NCBI RefSeq assembly: GCF_001899645.1 | Contig: NZ_MKVV01000014.1 | Span: forward strand, 146,897-210,896 | Length of the DNA stretch: 64,000 bases | Reading direction: 5' to 3' | From: Pseudonocardia sp. 73-21 | GTDB lineage: Bacteria; Actinomycetota; Actinomycetes; Mycobacteriales; Pseudonocardiaceae | Part shown: positions 23,877 to 31,357 of the stretch, piece after piece | Numbering within the stretch: position 1 is the first letter of the stretch | Layout of the letters: each line of letters begins with the position of its first letter | The notes under the pieces: model-generated | The model's input: the letters and a program-made list of their open reading frames with translations, nothing else | Database searches by the model: none | Told to the model about the DNA's origin: nothing | Program-made: the position numbers and the translations under genes

Positions 23877-24824
23877 ATGGACACGCTCGCGGTGACGGAG
23901 CTCGTGGTATCCGAGAAGGCCGAGGTCGCCGACGGCGTCGTCAGCCTGGTGCTGGCCCGTCCCGACCGGCTGCGGCTGCCCGACTGGACCCCCGGCGCGC
24001 ACATCGACCTCGTGCTCCCCGACGGCACCGTCCGCCAGTACTCGCTCTGCGGCGACCGCTGGGACGCCCACACCTACCGCGTCGGCGTCCTGCGCGAGCC
24101 CTACGGCCGCGGCGGCTCCGCGTTCGTGCACGACGAGCTGCGCGTGGGCGACCGGGTCGGCGTCGGCGGGCCGCGCAACCACTTCCCGCTCGTGCCGTCC
24201 GCCCGGTACCTCTTCATCGCCGGGGGGATCGGGATCACGCCGCTGCTGCCGATGATCCGGCAGGCCACGGTGCTCGGCGCGGAGTGGGACCTCGTCTACG
24301 GCGGACGGCGGCGGGCGTCGATGGCGTTCGTGGACGAGCTCGGCCCGTCGGACCGGGTCCATCTCGTGCCCGAGGACGAGCAGGGCCTCATCGACCTTCC
24401 GGCCTGGCTCGGCACGCCCCGCGACGGCGTGCGCGTCTACTGCTGCGGCCCCGCGCCGCTGCTCGCCGCCGTCGAGGAGGCGTGCGCCGCGTGGCCACCG
24501 CACACCTTGCGCGTCGAGCGCTTCACCGCACAGGAGCAGGGCCCGCCGGTGCGCAGCACGCCGTTCGCGGTGGAGCTGGCCCGGACCGGCGCGACGGTGA
24601 CCGTGGACCCGTCCGTGTCGGTGCTCGAGGCCGTCCGCGCCGCCGGGGCCGCCGTCCTCTCGTCGTGCCGGGAGGGCACGTGCGGCACGTGCGAGACCGG
24701 CGTCGTCTCGGGCGTGCCCGACCACCGCGACTCCATCCTCGACGACGCCGACCGCGCGGCCGGCGACTGCATGTTCGTCTGCGTCTCCCGCTCGATCGGC
24801 GACAGATTGGTGCTGGACCTGTGA
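23877..24824 (+). CDS. Phthalate dioxygenase reductase/VanB-type flavin and 2Fe-2S oxidoreductase
   Basis: The 315-residue protein has an N-terminal FMN domain (RQYSLCGDRW), an NAD domain (AGGIGITPLLPMI and YCCGPAPLL) and a C-terminal plant-type ferredoxin with Cys ligands in CREGTCGTC and CMFVC. This order (FMN-NAD-2Fe2S) is that of phthalate dioxygenase reductase and VanB. It passes electrons from NAD(P)H to an oxygenase, here most likely the P450, with which it shares a GTGA stop/start overlap. ATG at 23877 is chosen because CATCGT lies 6 nt before it and similarity begins there. Confidence 0.9.
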   Translation: MDTLAVTELVVSEKAEVADGVVSLVLARPDRLRLPDWTPGAHIDLVLPDGTVRQYSLCGDRWDAHTYRVGVLREPYGRGGSAFVHDELRVGDRVGVGGPRNHFPLVPSARYLFIAGGIGITPLLPMIRQATVLGAEWDLVYGGRRRASMAFVDELGPSDRVHLVPEDEQGLIDLPAWLGTPRDGVRVYCCGPAPLLAAVEEACAAWPPHTLRVERFTAQEQGPPVRSTPFAVELARTGATVTVDPSVSVLEAVRAAGAAVLSSCREGTCGTCETGVVSGVPDHRDSILDDADRAAGDCMFVCVSRSIGDRLVLDL

Positions 24825-26008
24825 TCACGCTGCTTCCCTCGACCGACGTCGACCCGTTCGGGCCCGAGGTCCTGGAGGACCCCCGGCCGTTCCACGCGCA
24901 GCTGCGCGACGCCGGGCCGGTGGTGCACCTGACCCGCTACGACACCTACGCGATGGCGCGCTACGAGCACGTCCACGCGGCCCTGGTGAACTGGCAGGGC
25001 TTCCAGTCCGGGGCCGGGGTCGGGCTGTCGAACTTCCACACCGAGAAGCCGTGGCGGCCGCCGAGCCTGCTGCTGGAGTCCGACCCGCCCGGCCACGACG
25101 CCCCCCGTCGCGTGCTGGGCGCGATCCTGAGCCAGCGGGCCCTGCGCCGGCTGCGCGAGCAGTGGTTCGCCGCCGCGGAGGAGCTCGTGGACGCGGTGCT
25201 GGCCGCCGGGCCGGAGCTCGACGCGGTTCCCGCGCTGGCCGAGGCGTTCCCGCTGCGGGTGTTCCCGGACGCCGTCGGGATCCCGGACGAGGGTCGCGAG
25301 AACCTGCTGCCCTACGGCGACTTCCTGTTCAACGCGTTCGGCCCCCGCAACGAGCTGATGGAGGCCGGCCTCGCCGACGCCGGTCGGCTCGGGGCGTGGG
25401 TGAACGAGCAGTGCCGGCGCGAGGTGCTCGCCCCCGGAGGATTCGGCGCGGCCATCTGGGCGGCCGCCGACCGTGGCGACATCACCCCCGGGCAGGCGCC
25501 GCTGGTGGTGCGCTCGCTGCTCTCGGCCGGCGTCGACACGACCGTGCAGGGCCTCGGCGCCGTGCTGCACGCGTTCGCGACCCACCCCGGGCAGTGGCGG
25601 CGGCTGCGCGCCGACCCGCGGCTCGCGCGGGTGGCGTTCGACGAGGCCGTGCGCTGGGCGTCACCGGTCCAGACGTTCTTCCGCACCGCCACCACCGAGG
25701 TCCGGGTGGCCGACACGGTGATCCCCAGCGGCCAGAAGATCCTCATGTTCCTCGGGGCCGCGAACCGCGACCCCCGCCGCTGGGCCGACCCCGACGCCTT
25801 CGACCTGGCCCGTGACCCGTCCGGCCACGTCGGCTTCGGCATGGGCATCCACCAGTGCGTCGGCCAGCACGTGGCCCGCCTGGAGTCCGAGGCCCTGCTC
25901 ACGGCCCTGGCGGCGCGGGTGGAGACGATCGAGCTCAGCGGGCCCACCCGGCGCCACCACAACAACACGATGCGCGCCTGGGCGTCACTACCGATGCGCC
26001 TCGGCTAG
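24821..26008 (+). CDS. Cytochrome P450, CYP199-like (para-substituted benzoate O-demethylase type)
   Basis: The 395-residue P450 has the heme loop FGMGIHQCVGQHVARLE, the I-helix SAGVDTTVQGL with the Thr pair for oxygen activation, and the K-helix ExxR region (FDEAVRW; the motif reads EAVR). The segment EKPWRPPSLLLESDPPGH and FPLRVFPDAVGIP are close to CYP199A enzymes that demethylate 4-methoxybenzoate. Electron supply would come from the coupled reductase upstream. Substrate class is inference from similarity I recall, not from an alignment. Confidence 0.88.
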   Translation: MITLLPSTDVDPFGPEVLEDPRPFHAQLRDAGPVVHLTRYDTYAMARYEHVHAALVNWQGFQSGAGVGLSNFHTEKPWRPPSLLLESDPPGHDAPRRVLGAILSQRALRRLREQWFAAAEELVDAVLAAGPELDAVPALAEAFPLRVFPDAVGIPDEGRENLLPYGDFLFNAFGPRNELMEAGLADAGRLGAWVNEQCRREVLAPGGFGAAIWAAADRGDITPGQAPLVVRSLLSAGVDTTVQGLGAVLHAFATHPGQWRRLRADPRLARVAFDEAVRWASPVQTFFRTATTEVRVADTVIPSGQKILMFLGAANRDPRRWADPDAFDLARDPSGHVGFGMGIHQCVGQHVARLESEALLTALAARVETIELSGPTRRHHNNTMRAWASLPMRLG

Positions 26009-26095
26009 TTGTGATGTCCCGCCACGTGGAGATCAGCCACGCGCACACCTCGGGCACGGGTGACGTCGTCCACCGTGGGGGCGAGGCTGGCCGCC

Positions 26096-26161
26096 CATGA
26101 TCAGCGGTTCGGCGCAGAATCGGCCGGATCTGGCCGGAAACGCGCCGAACTCCTGATCATG
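26096..26161. repeat. Long imperfect palindrome between convergent genes
   Basis: Two 20-nt arms (26096-26115 and 26142-26161) match at 18 of 20 positions: the left is CATGATCAGCGGTTCGGCGC and the right is its near-complement ending in CTGATCATG. A 26-nt loop separates them. It lies just past the P450 stop and the end of the reverse-strand transporter pseudogene, so it could be a bidirectional terminator or a dispersed palindromic repeat. A second, unrelated-sequence element of the same design is at 35227-35282. Confidence 0.8.
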
Positions 26162-26199
26162 CAGCTCGCCGCGACCGCCGCAGACCTCACCCCTCGCCA

Positions 26200-27282
26200 C
26201 GCCAGGGACACGCCGCTCATGGAGCTGGTCGGGCAACCGGTGGAGCCGAGCCACGAGCACCGGCACGACCGTCGCCACGAGCGCGAACGGGTAGCCGTGT
26301 GACGCCGCGAGGGACTGCCGGATCAGCGGGTTGAAGGCGGCGGGACAGTTCCCGAGCTGATAGGTGAGGCCGGGGTGGAAACTGCGGATCGTGTCCGGGA
26401 CATCTCGGTCAGACGAACCGGAATGACGCCCCACGCGCCCTGCACCATCACCTGCATGAGGAACGATCCGAGGCAGCGGAATCCCGCTGTCGTGGAGAGC
26501 GCGAACAACGGCACGATCGGCAGCCCGATCACCGCGGCGAACGCGATCGTGTGGCGGCGGCCGAACCGTTCCGACAACGACCCGAGGGCGCCGCCGATCG
26601 TGGCACCGATGTGGTAGATCACCGCGATCCCCGTGGCGGTGGCCGCGGAAAGGCCGGCGCCGCCGTCGTCGGTGGCCCCGGGGAACGTCGGGTAGAGCTG
26701 CCACACCTCCGGCTCGTGCACCGGGTCCGGATCAGCAGGCTGATCAGCGCCGGGACGATGCCGAGCGCGAACAGCCAGCGCCACGGCAGCCCGAGATCCG
26801 TCGTGACCAGCAACGACGCGCGCGACGCCAGCAGGTAGCCGAGCGAGTGGCCCTGCTGCAGCACGCCGGAGAAGAAGCCGCGGCGCTTCGCGGGGATCCT
26901 CTCCGCCGCCGGCGCCGCCGATGCCGTAGAGCAGGCGCAGCACCAGCAGCACCAGCAGCACCGTGAAGTCCGGCGCGTACGCGCACAGGACGCCGACCAC
27001 GGAGGAGCACGTGACGTCGACGAGCAGCGGGACGCGCCGGCCCCTCCGGTCGGCCCACAGCCCGAAGATGACGGCCCCCACCGGGCTCATCAGCAGCGTG
27101 GCCGTGGTCAGGAACGCCATCTGCGTGAGCGAGACGCCGAAGTCCCCGGCGATGTCGGCGTCGACGAACACGACAATGGAGTAGTCGAACGTGTCCATCA
27201 TCCGGCCGGGCAGCGCGGCGGTGAAGGAATTGCGTTGATCGGGTGTGAGCGGAGTGGCGGTCGAACCGAACATTCGCGGCAC
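26200..27282 (-). pseudogene. MFS metabolite:H+ symporter, broken by at least three frameshifts
   Basis: Pieces of one transporter are spread over three reverse frames. The N-terminal part reads [20 protein letters not shown] down to LRLLYGIGG (frame break near 26910). A middle piece reads [20 protein letters not shown] (break near 26735). The next piece covers [20 protein letters not shown] to IPVRLTEMS in the first frame (break near 26405). The final piece reads [12 protein letters not shown] with [18 protein letters not shown]. Together they match the sialic acid/shikimate-type MFS family. Either the gene is dead or the assembly has indel errors here. Boundaries are approximate. Confidence 0.85.
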
Positions 27283-27376
27283 GCGACGCGCGGAAATCCG
27301 ACCTCACCGGGCCGGAATCACCGTTGTCCGAACCGTCCCTTTCGACCGCGGGAACAATTCCTTCTATCGTCGGGCC

Positions 27377-29122
27377 ATGACGCTGCGACGAGGGTGGCCG
27401 CTCGCGGCCGTGGCCGTGCTGGCCGCCCTCGCCTACGGCCGGGCGATGGTCCGCGAACCCCTGGGGCCCTACGACGCCGCCGCGGTGCGCAGCATGGCCG
27501 GCAGCTGGCACGACGTCGTCTTCGGCGCGTTCGACCCCGCAGGCACGGTCTCGCTCGACAAGCTGCCGGGCGCGTTCTGGCTGCAGGTCCTCTCGGCGCG
27601 GCTGCTGGGCGTCCACACCTGGGCGCTCGTGCTGCCGCAGGTGGCCGAGGGCGTCCTGACGGTCCTGGTGCTCCATCGCGTGGTGCGCCGCTGCGCCGGG
27701 CGGCCCGCCGGGCTCGCCGCGGCGGCGGTGCTGGCCGCCAGCCCCGCCGTCGTCGCGCTGAACCGCGGCAGCATCTCCGGCTCCCTGATGATCCTGCTCG
27801 TCGTCCTGGCCGCCGATGCCGTGGTGGGCGCCCTCCAGGACGGCCGCGCGTGGCGGCTCGCCCTCGCGGGCGTGTGGATCGGGCTGGCGTTCCAGGCGAC
27901 GATGATCGAGGCGTGGCTCGTGCTGTCGGCGCTCGCGGTCGCGGTGCTCGTCGCCGCCCCCGGTCCGCTGCGGCGCCGGATCGGCGGGGTGGCCGTCGGC
28001 GGTGTCACCACCGCGGTCGTGTCGCTGCTGTGGATGGGCGCGGTGAGGCTGGTGCCCGTCGCCGCCCGCCCCTACGCGGACGGGAGCGTCACGAACTCGG
28101 TCTTCGAGCAGGTCCTCGGTTACAACGGCCTGGCGCGTGTCGGTGCGCAGAGCCCGTTGCAGGTCCTCCCCGGCCAGGGCCTCGACGTCGCCGCCGGCGC
28201 TCCCCCGGGCTGGGACCGGCTGCTCACCGGCGACCTGGGCCGCGACACCGGCTGGCTGCTGCCCGTGGCCCTCGTCGCCGCCGTCGCCCTGCTGCTGTCG
28301 CGGCGCGGCGAGCCCCGCACCGACCCGGTCCGGGCGGCCGTCCTGCTGTGGGGCGTCTGGGCGGTCACGCTCGGCGTCGCGTCCTCGTGGGCCGCCACGA
28401 TCAACGGCTCCTACACGGCCGCGCTGGCGCCCGCGGTCGCCGCGCTCTGCGGGATCGGCGCCGCGACGGCGTGGGCGCACCGCGCCGAGGCCCCGACGCG
28501 GGTGGCCGTCGTGGTGGCGGTGCTCGGCGCGGCGGTCTACGGGGCCGCGCTGCTGTGGGAGTCCACCGCCCCCGCCTGGCTGCTGCCCACCCTGGTCGCG
28601 GTCTCGCTCGCCGCCCTCGTACTGGTCGCGGTCCGGGTCGAGCGGGTCGGGCTGGGGGTGGCCGCCCTCGCCGTGCTGCTGGTGCCGGCCACGGCGTCGG
28701 TGTCGCTGGTCCTTCACGGCTACGGGGCGTTCGACACGCCGTTCGAGTCGAGCACCGCGGCCCGGGGAATCCACCGGCTGTTCGTCGCCACACCGGCCCG
28801 GGCGGCTCGCCCGCTCCCGGCCCTCGGGAAGGCCCGGGCGGGGGCGCCCGACCTGCCCGCCGGGCCGTCGTCCGCCGTCACGTCGGTGGTCAGCTACCCG
28901 ACGGCCCAGGAGGTGCTGCCCATCGGCGGGTCCACCGGCACCCAGCCCGTCCGACGCTCGACGGGCGGCGCGCCGACATCGCCCGCGGTGCGTTCCACCT
29001 GGTACTCGCGTTCCCGGGCGACGACCCCTGCTGGTCTGGATCGCGACGCACCGCCGGGCGGTCGACGCGCGACACCGCCGCTCAGGAGCTACTACTGCCT
29101 ACCCGCCGACGCGACCGGGTGA
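27377..29122 (+). CDS. Membrane glycosyltransferase (PMT/ArnT, YkcB-like) with scrambled 3' end
   Basis: The protein has about 12 membrane helices and the GT-C fold of lipid-linked sugar transferases: an early PYDAAAVRSMAGSWH loop, then GTVSLDKLPGAFWLQVLSAR, as in YkcB/ArnT-like proteins. ATG at 27377 has TATCGT six nt upstream, so it is probably leaderless. After about 28945 the likely native reading moves to a second frame (TLDGRRADIARGAFHLVLAF), then a third (LVWIATHRRAVDAR), and returns to the first for SYYCLPADATG at the stop. Three same-sign single-base indels would explain this. Activity of the C-terminal soluble part is therefore doubtful. Confidence 0.75.
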   Translation: MTLRRGWPLAAVAVLAALAYGRAMVREPLGPYDAAAVRSMAGSWHDVVFGAFDPAGTVSLDKLPGAFWLQVLSARLLGVHTWALVLPQVAEGVLTVLVLHRVVRRCAGRPAGLAAAAVLAASPAVVALNRGSISGSLMILLVVLAADAVVGALQDGRAWRLALAGVWIGLAFQATMIEAWLVLSALAVAVLVAAPGPLRRRIGGVAVGGVTTAVVSLLWMGAVRLVPVAARPYADGSVTNSVFEQVLGYNGLARVGAQSPLQVLPGQGLDVAAGAPPGWDRLLTGDLGRDTGWLLPVALVAAVALLLSRRGEPRTDPVRAAVLLWGVWAVTLGVASSWAATINGSYTAALAPAVAALCGIGAATAWAHRAEAPTRVAVVVAVLGAAVYGAALLWESTAPAWLLPTLVAVSLAALVLVAVRVERVGLGVAALAVLLVPATASVSLVLHGYGAFDTPFESSTAARGIHRLFVATPARAARPLPALGKARAGAPDLPAGPSSAVTSVVSYPTAQEVLPIGGSTGTQPVRRSTGGAPTSPAVRSTWYSRSRATTPAGLDRDAPPGGRRATPPLRSYYCLPADATG

Positions 29123-29293
29123 GGAGAGCGTAGAGTTCACCACAAGGTCGTCGGTTTCGGTTGTCGTGTCATGCACGCCCATTGGGACGAGATGGTGGGC
29201 GAGTGCGATGTCACGAGGACGTCGTGTGGACCCATCTGGTCGGCCGGGACAACCCGCACAGTGCGGGGGTCCCATCGAACAGGAGTTCATCGC

Positions 29294-29497
29294 ATGGCAC
29301 AGGGCACCGTGAAGTGGTTCAACGGCGAGAAGGGCTTCGGCTTCATCTCGGTCGACGGTGGCGGCGCTGACGTCTTCGTCCACTACTCCGAGATCGACGC
29401 GGGCGGCTTCCGCTCGCTCGACGAGGGCCAGCGCGTCGAGTTCGAGGTCGGCCAGGGCGCCAAGGGCCCCCAGGCCACCGGCGTGCGCGTCGTCTGA
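29294..29497 (+). CDS. cspA: Cold-shock domain protein
   Basis: The 67-residue product is a single cold-shock domain, a five-strand beta barrel that binds single-stranded RNA and DNA. RNP1 reads KGFGFISV and RNP2 reads VFVHYSEI. An AGGAG at 29281-29285 lies 8 nt before the ATG. The 170-nt upstream region holds a short 7-bp-arm palindrome at 29253-29267, which could act in the mRNA leader. A strong intrinsic terminator follows the stop. Confidence 0.95.
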   Translation: MAQGTVKWFNGEKGFGFISVDGGGADVFVHYSEIDAGGFRSLDEGQRVEFEVGQGAKGPQATGVRVV

Positions 29498-29510
29498 TCC
29501 ACAGCACACC

Positions 29511-29544
29511 AGAGCCCGTCTCCCTCCGGGGAGGCGGGCTCTTT
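29511..29544 (+). terminator. Intrinsic terminator of the cold-shock gene
   Basis: A 14-bp stem (29511-29524 with 29529-29542, one U-G pair) built on AGAGCCCG/CGGGCTCT and CTCCC/GGGAG, with a TCCG tetraloop and a short T run. It starts 13 nt after the cspA stop and also lies at the 3' end of the convergent TetR gene. Confidence 0.9.
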
Positions 29545-29549
29545 GCGTG

Positions 29550-30095
29550 TCAGCCCAACAGCACCGAGACGAGCCCCCTCGCCCAGTCGGCATCCGCCGG
29601 GCGTCCGGTGAAGATCGCCCGGTAGTACAACGGGCCGAGCAGCAGGTCCGCGGCCCGCTCGACGTCCGGGGCGCCTCCCCCGCGCTCCAGGATCGCCGCG
29701 AGCTGCGCGTGCCGGTCCGCGACGCAGGCGCACCCGCCCTCCTCCCCCACCCCGATGGCCGCGCGCATCACCGCGAGGGTGTCGGGATCGGCGAGGTCCG
29801 TGGCCACGTCGGCCATCCAGGTCTCGAGGTCGCCGCGCAGCGAGCCCGTGTCCGGCACGACGATGTCGCCGCTGAACCGGCTCGCCGCCACCGACGCGAG
29901 CAGCTCACCGAGCGTGCCCCAGCGCCGGTAGACCGTGGTGGGGTGCACGCCGGCCCGCGCCGCGATCACCGGCATCGTCAGCGCCTCGGGCGAGCTCTCG
30001 GTCAGCAGCTCCTCCACCGCACGGTGGACGGCGGCACGCACCCGGGCCGAGCGGCCGCCGGGACGCGGGGGAATACCTGGGGTCACGCCAGCCAT
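29550..30095 (-). CDS. TetR-family regulator, divergent from an MFS transporter
   Basis: The 181-residue regulator has the HTH segment TMPVIAARAGVHPTTVYRRWG near residues 40-60, of the PsrA/TetR type with a basic Pro-rich start. The C-terminal part includes GPLYYRAIFTGRP, typical of TetR_C ligand domains. It diverges from the MFS gene at 30137 with only 41 bp between them, holding a palindrome, so it very probably represses the transporter and itself. Confidence 0.9.
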   Translation of the reverse strand: MAGVTPGIPPRPGGRSARVRAAVHRAVEELLTESSPEALTMPVIAARAGVHPTTVYRRWGTLGELLASVAASRFSGDIVVPDTGSLRGDLETWMADVATDLADPDTLAVMRAAIGVGEEGGCACVADRHAQLAAILERGGGAPDVERAADLLLGPLYYRAIFTGRPADADWARGLVSVLLG

Positions 30096-30105
30096 TCTCC
30101 CTAAC

Positions 30106-30119
30106 GCAACGATCGCTGC
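30106..30119. promoter_or_regulatory. Operator candidate between tetR and the MFS gene
   Basis: GCAACGATCGCTGC matches its own reverse complement at 12 of 14 positions and is centred in the 41-bp divergent gap. That is the usual place for a TetR dimer to block both promoters. Confidence 0.5.
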
Positions 30120-30136
30120 AGAACTGGGAGTGCCAC

Positions 30137-31357
30137 ATGCTGTCCCGCTCCGTCTCCTTCGTCGCCGTCACGGCGATCACGGCGCTGTTCATGGCCGCCT
30201 CCAGCGCCCCGACGCCGCTGTACGTCGTCTACCAGCAGGCCTGGGGCTTCTCCGCCGCCACGCTCACCGTCGTCTTCGCCGTCTACGTGCTGGGGCTGCT
30301 GGGCTCGGTGCTGGTGGTCGGCGCACTGTCCGACCACGTCGGACGCCGGCCCGTGCTCGCCGTGGCCCTCGCCCTGGAGATCGCGGCGCTGGTGCTGTTC
30401 CTGCTGGCCGACGGCGTCACGGTGCTGCTGGTCGCCCGGCTCGCGCAGGGCATCGCCACCGGGGCCGCGATCACCACGCTCGGCGCGACGCTGGTGGACC
30501 TCGACCCGCCGCACGCCCCCGGCCGCGCGGGCACCACCAACGGCGTGGCGACCGTGGGCGGCCTGGCCGTCGGGGCCGTCGGGTGCGGCGCGCTCGTCCG
30601 GTTCGCGCCCGCTCCCACCCACCTCGTGTACGCGCTGCTGCTGGCCGGGATGGTGGCAGCGGCCGTGGTCGTGGCCCGGATGCCGGAGACGTCGGCGCGG
30701 CGGCCCGGTGCGCTCTCCTCCCTGCGCCCCCGCGTCGGGCTGCCGGCGCGGCTGCGCCCGGAGTTCCTCGCCGTGGTCCCGACGGTGATCGCCAGCTGGG
30801 CACTGGGCGGGCTCTACCTCTCGCTCGGCCCGTCGGTGGCGGCCACCCTGTTCGGCCTGCGCGACCACCTCGTCGGCGGGTTCGTGGTGACGCTGCTGTG
30901 CGGCACGGGGGCGGTCACCGCGTTCGCGCTGCGCCACCGCGCCGTCCCCCGCGTGCTCCTGGCCTCGTCGGTCCTGCTCGCCGCCGGTACGCTGGCCACG
31001 CTCGGTGGCATCGAGGCCGGCTCGGTCGCCCTCGCCGCGGGCGGCACCGTCGTCGCGGGCGTCGGGTTCGGCGCGGCCGCGCTCGGCACCTTCGGCACGT
31101 TCGCCCGCATCGCCGCCCCGGCCGAGCGCGGCGAGCTGTTCGCGGTCGCCTACACGATCGCCTACCTGGCGTTCAGCGTCCCGGCCGTGGCCGCCGGCGT
31201 GGCCACCGGCCTGGTGGGGCTGCGACCCACCGCCGAGGTCTACGGGTCGGCCGTCGTGCTCCTGGGCGTCGCCGCGCTCGTGGCCCAGGGCCTGCTCGCC
31301 CGGAGGCTCGCGATGCAGGGGCGCGTCAGTTCGCCGGTGGCGGCCCCGCGCTCGTGA
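30137..31357 (+). CDS. MFS transporter, probable drug/metabolite efflux
   Basis: The 406-residue protein has 12 predicted helices and the MFS loop motif GALSDHVGRRPVL between helices 2 and 3. The start SSAPTPLYVVYQQAWGFS is typical of actinobacterial drug-resistance-like MFS exporters. A divergent TetR gene suggests induction by its own substrate. Its 3' end overlaps the convergent PBP gene by 32 nt. Confidence 0.87.
   Translation: MLSRSVSFVAVTAITALFMAASSAPTPLYVVYQQAWGFSAATLTVVFAVYVLGLLGSVLVVGALSDHVGRRPVLAVALALEIAALVLFLLADGVTVLLVARLAQGIATGAAITTLGATLVDLDPPHAPGRAGTTNGVATVGGLAVGAVGCGALVRFAPAPTHLVYALLLAGMVAAAVVVARMPETSARRPGALSSLRPRVGLPARLRPEFLAVVPTVIASWALGGLYLSLGPSVAATLFGLRDHLVGGFVVTLLCGTGAVTAFALRHRAVPRVLLASSVLLAAGTLATLGGIEAGSVALAAGGTVVAGVGFGAAALGTFGTFARIAAPAERGELFAVAYTIAYLAFSVPAVAAGVATGLVGLRPTAEVYGSAVVLLGVAALVAQGLLARRLAMQGRVSSPVAAPRS

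Noticed and set aside
24821-26008. Assigning a CYP199A number to the P450
   Set aside because: Family naming needs an alignment; similarity is only by recalled motifs.
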